From Aliiglaciecola sp. 3_MG-2023 (GTDB taxonomy: Bacteria > Pseudomonadota > Gammaproteobacteria > Enterobacterales > Alteromonadaceae): 64,000 nucleotides of DNA. The first letter of the stretch is position 1. Each line of letters opens with the position of its first letter. Positions 26,583 through 34,883 of the stretch are shown in pieces. The notes under the pieces are model-generated. The model was given only the letters and a program-made list of their open reading frames with translations. It searched no databases and was not told the origin of the DNA. Location: the NCBI RefSeq assembly GCF_030548205.1, contig NZ_JAUORV010000013.1:1-64000 (forward strand), read 5' to 3'. A program made the position numbers and the translations under genes.

Positions 26583-26671
26583 GTTAGAACCAACAAGCTA
26601 TCCGTAAAGCTTGCTTAAAATAGATATTTAAAGTATTAAACGGGTAACCTAATTAAATTCGTGAATTTGTT

Positions 26672-27499
26672 GTGGATATCCGTTTTCTTAGTACTTTTTT
26701 GGAAGTTGCTAATACACGCCATTTTGGTAAAGCAGCAGACAACTTATATCTCACCCAATCTGCTGTCAGTGCTAGAATAAAGCTACTTGAAGAGTACTTT
26801 AATACATCGCTTTTCATTCGTAATCGAAACAGTATTCAACTTACCCCGGCAGGTGAACAACTCATTCCCTATGCAAAACAGTTGTCTGCTAAACTCCTTG
26901 AAGCAAAACAAGCATTAAATCATAAAAGCGCCCGCTTCTTGGGTGTAGCAACCACTCCAAATGCATTTTATTTAAGTCTTGATAAAATATTATGTGATGT
27001 GGCACATCAATTTCCGCAAATTTCACTTAGAACAGATTTAGGCAATACCGAACTATTGTCACGTCAGCTGCATGAACGGACCATAGATATGGCCTTCACC
27101 ACAGAACCCTTAAAACTGGATAACGTTGAAACGACGCAAATTGTCGAAATACCCTTGCGTTTTTTTGCCAAATCTAAAAGTTTAAATCTAGAAGAATATG
27201 TACATATTGAATGGAGTCATAAAGTCACTGAAAAGATTTATCAGCAATTCCCCCCATGCCGAAATGCGCGATTAAAAACCAGCTCTTATCAAATAGGACT
27301 TGGCCAATTAACGACCGCTGAAAACGGCTGTACATTATTACCGGAAACGGGAAACTACCCAGGGTTGGTGAAGTTAGATATTCCCTGTGATTTTAACGTG
27401 CGTATTTTTTTAAATGTGATCGAAAATAACCATATTGAAGAACTCATAACCGTGATTGAATTTATCAAAAATTCTGTTTCTGCAATAAGTTTAAAGTAG
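26672..27499 (+). CDS. LysR-family transcriptional regulator, HdfR-like
   Basis: This 275-residue protein begins with a LysR winged HTH (residues 1-60: MDIRFLSTFLEVANTRHFGKAAD, then YLTQSAVSARIKLLEE), closest in pattern to HdfR-type regulators. The effector domain starts near 90 and is somewhat short, ending at about 270. It starts with GTG. No other gene is divergent and adjacent, so the target is unclear. REP arrays lie 0.5 kb upstream and immediately downstream. Effector unknown. Confidence 0.88.
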   Translation: MDIRFLSTFLEVANTRHFGKAADNLYLTQSAVSARIKLLEEYFNTSLFIRNRNSIQLTPAGEQLIPYAKQLSAKLLEAKQALNHKSARFLGVATTPNAFYLSLDKILCDVAHQFPQISLRTDLGNTELLSRQLHERTIDMAFTTEPLKLDNVETTQIVEIPLRFFAKSKSLNLEEYVHIEWSHKVTEKIYQQFPPCRNARLKTSSYQIGLGQLTTAENGCTLLPETGNYPGLVKLDIPCDFNVRIFLNVIENNHIEELITVIEFIKNSVSAISLK

Positions 27500-27517
27500 A
27501 TATCTGGAATCTTAGGG

Positions 27518-27979
27518 CTACATGGCCTAAAGACCATGCTACAACGCCATACCTGTAGGTGGGGGCTTTAGCCCCGCGCAAACTCGCCAAATCCATGGCC
27601 TAAAGACCATGCTACAGCGCCACACCTGTAGGTGGGGGCTTTAGCCCCGCGCAAACCCACCAAATCCATGGCCTAAAGACCATGCTACAGCGCCACACCT
27701 GTAGGTGGGGCTTTAGCCCCGCGCAAACCCGCCAAATCCATGGCCTAAAGACCATGCTACAGCGCCATACCTGTAGGTGGGGGCTTTAGCCCCGTACAAA
27801 CCCGGTAAATACATGGCCTAAAGACCATGCTACAGCGCCACACCTGTAGGTGGGGGCTTTAGCCCCGCGCAAACTCGCTAAATCCATGGCCTAAAGACCA
27901 TGCTACAGCGCCACACCTGTAGGTGGGGCTTTAGCCCCGCGCAAACCCGCCAAATACATGGCCTAAAGACCATGCTACG
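27518..27979. repeat. REP-type palindrome array D
   Basis: Seven type-1 palindromes (TGGCCTAAAGACCATG) alternate with six type-2 palindromes (CCTGTAGGTGGGGGCTTTAGCCCCG) at about 65-75 bp per pair. This is the most regular of the arrays related to A and C. Some units lack one G (GTGGGGCTTT). It fills the convergent gap between the LysR gene and the small secreted protein. Confidence 0.92.
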
Positions 27980-27981
27980 GC

Positions 27982-28215
27982 TTATACTTTTTTAGGTAAC
28001 GCATTTATCTTTGTGAAACCTTCAGACTCGAGCTCTTGGTTAACACAATTTAGTATAAATTCCTGTTTACTTAAATCACCTGTTCCATCTTCCTCGGCAA
28101 CTTCAAGGCAATACTGCAACATATCAGAAACTGTGTCTGGATCAGCTACTTCTTGAGCATAAGAAACACTTACAAGCAATGCTGTTGTCGCTGCGCCTAA
28201 AAGCCATTTATTCAT
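27982..28215 (-). CDS. Small secreted protein, unknown function
   Basis: This 77-residue product has a clear signal peptide (MNKWLLGAATTALLVSVSYAQ; the mature part starts near EVADP). The mature domain of about 57 residues is acidic. It contains two Cys, in LQYCLEVAEEDGTGD and ILNCVNQEL, likely to form a disulfide between helices. ATG 28215 is chosen because GGAGAATAAA precedes it; TTG 28227 would also be open. A 229-bp gap separates it from the divergent ATP-grasp operon. I do not recognise the family. Periplasmic location is inferred. Confidence 0.75.
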   Translation of the reverse strand: MNKWLLGAATTALLVSVSYAQEVADPDTVSDMLQYCLEVAEEDGTGDLSKQEFILNCVNQELESEGFTKINALPKKV

Positions 28216-28444
28216 TTTATTCTCCAAATTAATTAGGCTAAAAATCTGGCTGAATTTTTATCCTATTAATCTCTCTTTGCCAGCAAATTAATTTACTCGT
28301 GAAGACAATAATTTTTCGTCAATCTACTGCACTTTTATCGTTGTATTTGGCAATGGAACGTCTATATTTCGCTCACTTTTTTAAGGTGGAAAAAATAACT
28401 TTTTCAGCGTTTAAAAAATTGACTTTTAAGAGTGAAATTAACAA

Positions 28445-29905
28445 ATGTATAAATCGTTAGTCGTTGTTGACAAGTTAGATGACCTGCCAGAAATGGATGA
28501 AAATATCATCGATTTCGCACAATATTTAGCGGATTATCCTAAAGCTGGTGAACCCAAAACCAGAGTGATCAACTTATGTAATACATCGCTGTATTTAAGC
28601 GAGGGATATTACTGCTCATTGTTGGCTGAAGCGCGTCAACATAAAGTGTTGCCCAGCGTTAACTGTATTAACGATTTAACCCCATTTAATCGGCCTGATT
28701 CCATGGAAAAAGCAGGGCTAACACTGGCAACGTCTTTCCTAGCCAAGCAGGTAGATAAGACAGAAGTGGAATTATTGGTATTTTTTGGCTGGTCCGAAAA
28801 TGAAAGTTTCAAAAAATTAGCTAAACATGTGTTTGAGCGCTATCCAGCGCCTATATTACGCCTGAGAATCAAACCATCCGATAATTCTATTTCGGTGCTG
28901 GTATCGATTGTGGGCTGCAACGAATTGGATGGAAAAAGTTGGCCGCTGTTTACTCAACGTTTGAAAGATTACACCCAATCTACTTGGCGCAATCATTACA
29001 ACAAGAAAAAATTTCGATGGGACATGGCGATTTTAGTTAATGAACAGGAAAAAACACCGCCTAGTGACCATAAAGCGCTAAAAAACTTTATAAAAGCAGC
29101 CGAGCAAGTGGGCATTCATGCTGAGCTAATTAATGCGAAACAAGCCGCGAATATTAGTCACTATGATGCGCTATTTATTCGCGAAACGACTGCCATTGAC
29201 CACCATACCTATCGTTTAGCCCGCAAAGCTGAACAAGATGGTTTGGTGGTTATGGACGATGCCCAATCGATTCTTCGCTGTTGCAATAAGGTATTTCTGC
29301 ACGATGCATTTAGTTATAACAAAGTGCCAGCGCCGAAAAGTAGTTTCGTTTCAAACGCGGATGATAAAACCTGCGAAAAGTTAGCTGCGGAATTTGGCTA
29401 TCCAATTGTACTTAAGTTGCCAGAAAGTTCATTTTCAATGGGGGTGTTTAAGGTTGAAAACCTTGCAGAGCTAAAACTTAAATTAACTGAAATGTTAACG
29501 AAATCAGCGTTGGTGCTAGTACAGGAATATATCTATACCGACTTTGATTGGCGTATTGGTGTGCTTAATGGCCGAGCAATATATGCTTGCCGCTATTTTA
29601 TGGCACGCAATCACTGGCAAATATACAACCATGGATCCAAAGCGCATTTCTCAGGTGATTTTGAGACCTTGCCAACGTTCGAAGTACCAAAACCGGTGTT
29701 AGACGCAGCGGTAAAAGCCAGTGCTATCGTGGGTAAAGGGTTATATGGAGTAGACATAAAACAAGTTAATAACCAGGTTTACGTGATTGAAGTCAATGAC
29801 AATCCAAGTTTGGAAGCGAAAGTGGAAGATCTCTATTTAGGTAAAGAGCTATACATGATCATTATGCAAGAGTTTGCCAACCGTCTTGAAGCGAGAGGTC
29901 GCTAA
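28445..29905 (+). CDS. RLAN-domain ATP-grasp ligase (RimK-like)
   Basis: This 486-residue protein has an N-terminal RimK-like ATP-grasp-associated domain (RLAN, about residues 1-160). A pre-ATP-grasp region (about 190-270) and an ATP-grasp fold (about 275-480) follow. Nucleotide and metal motifs include FGYPIVLKLPESSFSMGVFKV and the terminal Mg site VYVIEVNDNPSLEAKVED. RimK relatives form amide bonds, adding amino acids to a peptide or protein. The next gene starts at the following base, so the two proteins are tightly coupled. The three-gene set recurs in proteobacteria; the product is unknown. Confidence 0.85.
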   Translation: MYKSLVVVDKLDDLPEMDENIIDFAQYLADYPKAGEPKTRVINLCNTSLYLSEGYYCSLLAEARQHKVLPSVNCINDLTPFNRPDSMEKAGLTLATSFLAKQVDKTEVELLVFFGWSENESFKKLAKHVFERYPAPILRLRIKPSDNSISVLVSIVGCNELDGKSWPLFTQRLKDYTQSTWRNHYNKKKFRWDMAILVNEQEKTPPSDHKALKNFIKAAEQVGIHAELINAKQAANISHYDALFIRETTAIDHHTYRLARKAEQDGLVVMDDAQSILRCCNKVFLHDAFSYNKVPAPKSSFVSNADDKTCEKLAAEFGYPIVLKLPESSFSMGVFKVENLAELKLKLTEMLTKSALVLVQEYIYTDFDWRIGVLNGRAIYACRYFMARNHWQIYNHGSKAHFSGDFETLPTFEVPKPVLDAAVKASAIVGKGLYGVDIKQVNNQVYVIEVNDNPSLEAKVEDLYLGKELYMIIMQEFANRLEARGR

Positions 29906-31075
29906 GTGAAAGCTTTGCCATCCAATCAACAAAGGATGCCTATTTTAATTAGAGCGGCAGAAACAGAAGATTTACCGCAACTACTTGAATTGGAGAAACA
30001 GAGTTTCGATTCTGATCGCTTAAGTCGTCGGAGTTTCAGGCATTGGCTGAAATCTCCCACATGCATATTTATTGTGGCTGTCCTGCAAGATGCTGCAGCA
30101 AACAACCAGACCAAGATACTAGGTTATGGACTTGTGTTAATGCGCAAGGGAACTCGTTTGTGCCGATTATATTCAATTGCTGTATCAAAACAGGCCAAAG
30201 GAAGTGGTTTAGGCAAACGTATATTAAGTGAACTGGAAAGAGAATCTGTAGAGCGCGGCAAGTTATTTATGCGCCTAGAGGTTGCCTGTGACAATGAAGC
30301 AGCGATAAATCTGTATCAATCTTTCGGGTATCGGTCTTTTGGTGTTTATCGCAACTACTATCATAACAGTATAGACGCTCTGCGTATGCAAAAGCCGATT
30401 CATCAACGCTTAACTCAACAGCGCTGGGCGAGTTACCCTTGGTATCGACAAACCACGGAATTTACCTGTGGGCCTGCAGCTTTGATGATGGCCATGAATA
30501 ATCTTGATCCTAAGATACACATGGATCAGTCTCTTGAATTAGATATTTGGCGACAAGCGACCACCATTTTTATGACATCTGGTCACGGTGGTTGTCACCC
30601 TATTGGTTTAGGCATAGCAGCGATGGAAAGGGGCTTCAATGCCAAAGTATATGTCAACACAAAAGACACCTTGTTCCTTGATGGCGTGCGCAGTGAGCAT
30701 AAAAAAAACATCATGTATGCAGTTGAAAAACGTTTTAAACAACAGGCCCAAGAAACTGGATTGAGGGTTCAGTTTGACGCTCCTAGTGTGCAAATGATCC
30801 AATCTGAATTAGCAGCAGGTTCTGCGGTGCTTAGCTTGATAAGTACCTATCGACTAGACGGTAAAAAGTCACCTCACTGGGTGACGATTACCCATGTGGA
30901 TGATGACTGTTTATATTTCCATGATCCAGATCCAGATGACACCTCACAGGAGGTTGATAATCAGCAAATAGCAGATTGCCAACATATTCCATTGGCTATA
31001 GAAGACTTTAATAATTTGTCGGTATTTGGTAAGTCCAAATTAAGGACAGCCGTTGTTATTAGTCGTGTAAATTAA
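29906..31075 (+). CDS. GNAT acetyltransferase fused to C39-like cysteine peptidase
   Basis: This is a 389-residue two-domain protein. Residues 10-165 form a RimI-like GNAT N-acetyltransferase (SIAVSKQAKGSGLGKRILSEL is the acetyl-CoA loop; INLYQSFGYRSFG follows). Residues 175-385 form a papain/C39-like peptidase with Cys in TEFTCGPAALMMAM, His in PHWVTITHV and Asp in YFHDPDPDD. GTG 29906 directly follows the ATP-grasp stop codon and has GAGAGG upstream. Acetyltransferase, protease and ligase together suggest synthesis, processing and capping of a small peptide or a protein tail. Substrate unknown. Confidence 0.87.
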   Translation: MKALPSNQQRMPILIRAAETEDLPQLLELEKQSFDSDRLSRRSFRHWLKSPTCIFIVAVLQDAAANNQTKILGYGLVLMRKGTRLCRLYSIAVSKQAKGSGLGKRILSELERESVERGKLFMRLEVACDNEAAINLYQSFGYRSFGVYRNYYHNSIDALRMQKPIHQRLTQQRWASYPWYRQTTEFTCGPAALMMAMNNLDPKIHMDQSLELDIWRQATTIFMTSGHGGCHPIGLGIAAMERGFNAKVYVNTKDTLFLDGVRSEHKKNIMYAVEKRFKQQAQETGLRVQFDAPSVQMIQSELAAGSAVLSLISTYRLDGKKSPHWVTITHVDDDCLYFHDPDPDDTSQEVDNQQIADCQHIPLAIEDFNNLSVFGKSKLRTAVVISRVN

Positions 31076-31087
31076 TAAGGAAAAAAC

Positions 31088-31873
31088 ATGACAAGCAATT
31101 TTTCATCTCAACTGATTGAAGTCATCTGCATTGCAGACACCCTTGAGCTCAAGGCGATTCAAAGTCAGTTTGCAAAACACTTTGTAGTGAATCGTTACAG
31201 AGATGCGTTACATATAGATCTGCCTAAAGGCCATGTATTTATATTTGATTATGGTGTAGTGGTGACCTGGGGTATTAGTGCGGCTAAAAAGGCTGATTTA
31301 ATTGAAGACTTAAAAGGGTTTTACAGCACGAGCGCATCCGAACATTGGGAAGTTTACCAGTTTAATTTGGTCGAGGATGCTAAGTTTTCTATTAGCAATG
31401 ACACCTTTACTTTAGGAGCGGCAAAAGCACACACTTTATTAGCCATTAGTCATGCCTTTGCGCAATCACGTAAATTGGAGGTATTTGAATCCCAGGCGGA
31501 AAATACGATTGCCTATAATCGACACTTAGCGACCGAACTTGCTACCACGGGTAACATAAAATTGAGTCGGAAAAAATTAGCGATGCGGCGTGGAGCGCTG
31601 TTTCAAACTAAAAATGACATTATGTTGCGCTTTAGTCTGTTGGATGTGCCTGAATATTTTTGGGATTATCCCGCAACCCAAGAAGACTATTTAGCCGCAA
31701 TCAAATACCTTGAGCTAACCCAAAGAATTGAATTGCTCAACCTCAAGCTAGAAACTATTCATGAACTTTTTGAAATGTTGGCGGCAGAGCAAAACCATAA
31801 ACATTCATCGTTTTTGGAATGGATCATTATCATTTTGATTGCGGTGGAAATTGTACTTTTTTTCGTTCACTAA
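31088..31873 (+). CDS. RMD1/YagE (DUF155) family membrane-anchored protein
   Basis: This 261-residue protein contains the RMD1/DUF155 domain, including FIFDYGVVVTWGIS and HALAISHAFAQSRKLEVFE-type helices (TLLAISHAFAQSRKL here). A single C-terminal membrane helix (WIIIILIAVEIVLFFV) ends the protein, a tail-anchor arrangement typical of the family. Yeast Rmd1 and mitochondrial RMND1 are relatives; RMND1 supports mitochondrial translation. It follows the GNAT-peptidase gene by 12 bp with AAGGA before ATG, so it is third in the operon. It may hold the modification complex at the membrane (inference). Confidence 0.85.
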   Translation: MTSNFSSQLIEVICIADTLELKAIQSQFAKHFVVNRYRDALHIDLPKGHVFIFDYGVVVTWGISAAKKADLIEDLKGFYSTSASEHWEVYQFNLVEDAKFSISNDTFTLGAAKAHTLLAISHAFAQSRKLEVFESQAENTIAYNRHLATELATTGNIKLSRKKLAMRRGALFQTKNDIMLRFSLLDVPEYFWDYPATQEDYLAAIKYLELTQRIELLNLKLETIHELFEMLAAEQNHKHSSFLEWIIIILIAVEIVLFFVH

Positions 31874-31897
31874 CGGCAATTGTGGGTTAGTAATGAG

Positions 31898-31927
31898 GGC
31901 CAAACACATCACTGTATTTGGCCTTTC
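31898..31927. terminator. Rho-independent terminator between convergent genes
   Basis: GGCCAAA (31898-31904) pairs with TTTGGCC (31917-31923), followed by TTTC on the + strand. It closes the ATP-grasp operon and, read backwards, may also serve the TBDR at 31943. Confidence 0.65.
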
Positions 31928-31942
31928 ATAGGTAATTTTAGT

Positions 31943-33802
31943 TTAAAACTGATAGGTCATGCCGACCCGAAAATTGGTGTCATTGTTTTCAAACCCAACG
32001 GAATCTTGGATATTGTGGGCAAGGGCATTATCAATGTTCAAATTGGTTTGCAAATTTTCAGACAACTGCCAATTAGCGGCAACACCATATTTTGCATACC
32101 CTCCCAATTCGACTAATCCTGTGGGAATTGAGCTATCTAAATATTCATCTCTCACATCTGCAAAAATAGTAATGGTCAGATTTTCCCACCGGGCATCTAA
32201 ACTTGCTCCACCAAACCATTGGGGGCGTCTGCGCAATTGGCTTTGCTCTCCATTAACCGTAATATCCAGGTAACTCACATCCACAGAAAATTGCAGCCAA
32301 GTCGTTAACTCAAGACTTGTACTCAACTCCACTCCCGATGTTTCTACGTTACTGCGGTTAACATTGGTAAATAACTCCGCATCAAAGTCTACTAAATCTG
32401 TAAAATCATTTTCAAATAGAACTAAGGTAATGTGTCCTGACTCAGCATCCCACTGTAAACCTAGCTCTTTATTAATACTTCGCTCAGGTTGTAAATCAGA
32501 ATTCCCCACCAGTGGATGAGCTAAGGCAAAGAAACTTGGCAATTTATAACCTTCATTGTACACAGCGAATAAACTCAACTCTTCCAATAGGTTATAGTGT
32601 CCTGCGAATCGAATTGAGGTTTCACTATCGAAGTTATCAGCATCGTCATAACGTATACCGAGATCGATGCTGTAATTGTCTTGCCCGTATTTCCCTTCAA
32701 TAAAGGCGCTTTGGGAGTCCTGTTCTAAGACAAAATCGACTGGTAACTGAAATCCATAATCAAGAAAGCCAGTATTGCTTCCTTCAGAATCGCGGGCACT
32801 AATCCCAACCACAATAGTGGTGGTTTGATTGAGTTGATGATTCAAAAACAGTTCAATTTCAGAGCGTGTAAACTCTGAATCAATAGTGCTTGCAGGGATA
32901 CCTGATTGCACACCTTCAGCAATACCAGGGTGCTCTGAAGATTCCTGACGATTTAACCAAGATAAGTTAAGATTGATTGCATTCGAATGGTTTAACTCGA
33001 AGGTATTATTTAAGCCCAGTAACCACTGTTCACTATTGCGCTGTTCAGCGCTCAGAGGCATTGCATATTGCTCGCCACCGGAATCTTCCGCAAAGCTTAG
33101 GTTTTCGTTATCGCTGTAGGTAACCAATAATCGATGACTTTGTTTAGCGTTAGCAAAAGCGGCCTTAAAGAGCCCTTGTTGGCTTTTAGCAATAGCAAAC
33201 TCCGATCCTTCGCGCTCACGAGAAGACAAACTTGCTAGCAGCGACACACCATTATCGTATTTGTGAGACAAGTTTAGGCCAGCGTTAAGCTGTTTATCGC
33301 TGCCTACTTCTAAATTAATTGCTGGGGCGGCATCCTCTCGGGTAATAATATGAATCACGCCGCTAATGGCTTCGCCACCGTAGATAGCGCTAATGCCACC
33401 TCGATAAACTTCAATTCGCTCGATACTTTGAGGATTAACCTGACTAAAATCGAAGCCGCCGCCACGACTATTAGTGGAATCATTAACGGCCACACCATCA
33501 ATCAAAATTAACGTAAAGTTAGATTCACCGCCGCGTACCGAAACAAATGACACTCCTCCGGCTACACCATTTTCGGCAATCATAATGTTCGGTATACGCT
33601 GCAAAAGATCTAGAGTTGATGCAGGATTGATACGATCAATTTGCTCTCTTGATAAGCTAGCAACACTGCCAGAGGAATTGTCAGCCATTCGCGTACCAGT
33701 CACCTGCAAAATTTCCACATTTTGTTGGGCTAAAACTGTCATTGAAGAAATTGAAAGGGAAAACAGCGCCGCTAAGCAACAAAATCCGTACTTCAGATTC
33801 AC
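31943..33802 (-). CDS. TonB-dependent receptor, BtuB/siderophore-type size
   Basis: This 619-residue outer-membrane receptor has a signal peptide ending VLAQQ, a TonB box near EILQVTG and a plug (about 45-150). The plug shows SVRGGESNFTLILIDGVAVND and IERIEVYRGGISAIYGGEAISGVIHIITR. A compact 22-strand-type barrel ends in MTYQF. Its size is that of vitamin or iron-chelate receptors rather than the 900-residue sugar receptors elsewhere here. It starts with GTG and has AAGGACA upstream. I saw no cobalamin riboswitch in the short leader. Substrate unknown. Confidence 0.9.
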   Translation of the reverse strand: MNLKYGFCCLAALFSLSISSMTVLAQQNVEILQVTGTRMADNSSGSVASLSREQIDRINPASTLDLLQRIPNIMIAENGVAGGVSFVSVRGGESNFTLILIDGVAVNDSTNSRGGGFDFSQVNPQSIERIEVYRGGISAIYGGEAISGVIHIITREDAAPAINLEVGSDKQLNAGLNLSHKYDNGVSLLASLSSREREGSEFAIAKSQQGLFKAAFANAKQSHRLLVTYSDNENLSFAEDSGGEQYAMPLSAEQRNSEQWLLGLNNTFELNHSNAINLNLSWLNRQESSEHPGIAEGVQSGIPASTIDSEFTRSEIELFLNHQLNQTTTIVVGISARDSEGSNTGFLDYGFQLPVDFVLEQDSQSAFIEGKYGQDNYSIDLGIRYDDADNFDSETSIRFAGHYNLLEELSLFAVYNEGYKLPSFFALAHPLVGNSDLQPERSINKELGLQWDAESGHITLVLFENDFTDLVDFDAELFTNVNRSNVETSGVELSTSLELTTWLQFSVDVSYLDITVNGEQSQLRRRPQWFGGASLDARWENLTITIFADVRDEYLDSSIPTGLVELGGYAKYGVAANWQLSENLQTNLNIDNALAHNIQDSVGFENNDTNFRVGMTYQF

Positions 33803-33914
33803 TTGAATTGTCCTTGCTAATGAAAACTTTTTTGAAGGAGGCGATTCTAAATGCTTTTACCTAAGCATTCACCTTAATTTATCGTTTTTATTGCGTTATT
33901 CATCGGCACGAATA

Positions 33915-34157
33915 CAGGGCTTTTCCATGGCCTGTAGTCGGTGGCTTTAGCCCCGAAAAAATCCATGGCCTAAAGACCATGCTAGAGGTTTGGAATGAAT
34001 GTCCAATGCCGAAAAAAACCTTGCTTGTAGTCGGTGGCTTTAGCCCCGAGAAATTGCCCGGGAGCCCCTTCGAAAAAATCCATGGCCTAAAGACCAGGCT
34101 ACAGGTCTGGGATGAATGTCCAATGCCGAGCCCCCAGACCTAAAGACCAGGCTACAA
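33915..34157. repeat. REP-type composite array E
   Basis: About two composite units combine CCTGTAGTCGGTGGCTTTAG-CCCCG, an AAATTGCCCGG spacer, TTCGAAAAAATCCATGG, CCTAAAGACCATGCTA and a GGTCTGGAATGAATGTCC tail. It uses the same unit as array F at 49.7 kb and is distinct from arrays A, C and D. It fills the 370-bp gap upstream of the TBDR, immediately after the CDF gene end. 33803-33914 holds only the receptor leader. Confidence 0.88.
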
Positions 34158-34171
34158 AGTTGATAAAACGT

Positions 34172-34792
34172 TCAAGATTGGGCGGTACGATATTCGCCAA
34201 TTGCCTCTTTTAAGACGCTGGATGCAGATTGCAAGAATAGAAAGGCTAAGGCAAAACCAATAACGATATCCGGCCAACCAGAGCTTGTTAACCATACCCC
34301 TACACCGGCAAAAATAACCGAAATATTGGCGATAATATCATTGCGAGAACACAACCAAACAGAACTCATGTTAATGTCTTCCGTCCTGTGTTTCCAAAGC
34401 AGCGCCAAACACACGGCATTAGCCAATAAAGCAATAAAACCAAACAAGCTTATCGTTTCATATGTGGGTGAGTGAGGCACCATTAGGCTGTATATCCCCT
34501 GGCCTAGCACAAATAATCCAAATGCCGCCATTATCGAGCCTTTAAACATCGCAGAGATGGCCTTCATCTTTGCCCCTCGGGCGATAACATAAATGCTAAA
34601 AATGTAAACCATCGCATCCCCTAGCATATCCAGGGAATCAGCAATTAACGACACGGAATTTGCCATCAGACCTGCGGTTAACTCCACCACAAACATGATC
34701 GCATTAATAGCCAGCACTATCTTTAATGTTTTACCTTGCTTGTCTCTGAGTGCTTCTATTTCACAGGATTTGTCACTGCAGCAATTCGCCAT
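34172..34792 (-). CDS. Cation diffusion facilitator (CDF) family transporter, short form
   Basis: This 206-residue protein has an N-terminal Cys-rich stretch (MANCCSDKSCE), which may bind metal. Six membrane helices follow, with the CDF metal sites NSVSLIADSLDMLGDAMVYI (Asp residues near 52-58) and NDIIANISVIFAGVG. It lacks the cytoplasmic C-terminal domain of full-length CDF proteins, as seen in the short CzcD-like group. It probably exports Zn, Co or a similar divalent ion by proton antiport. No MerR or ArsR regulator is nearby. Confidence 0.85.
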   Translation of the reverse strand: MANCCSDKSCEIEALRDKQGKTLKIVLAINAIMFVVELTAGLMANSVSLIADSLDMLGDAMVYIFSIYVIARGAKMKAISAMFKGSIMAAFGLFVLGQGIYSLMVPHSPTYETISLFGFIALLANAVCLALLWKHRTEDINMSSVWLCSRNDIIANISVIFAGVGVWLTSSGWPDIVIGFALAFLFLQSASSVLKEAIGEYRTAQS

Positions 34793-34883
34793 TATGTTCC
34801 TATTAATTTATTAGATGCTAGACCTCCCTATTTTGAGGGACAAGACGGTATCAAGCAAGCCTAATAATCACAAGGATATAAGA

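Noticed and set aside
33803-33914. Cobalamin riboswitch before the BtuB-sized receptor
   Set aside because: The leader is short and shows none of the conserved B12-box features or extended pairing.
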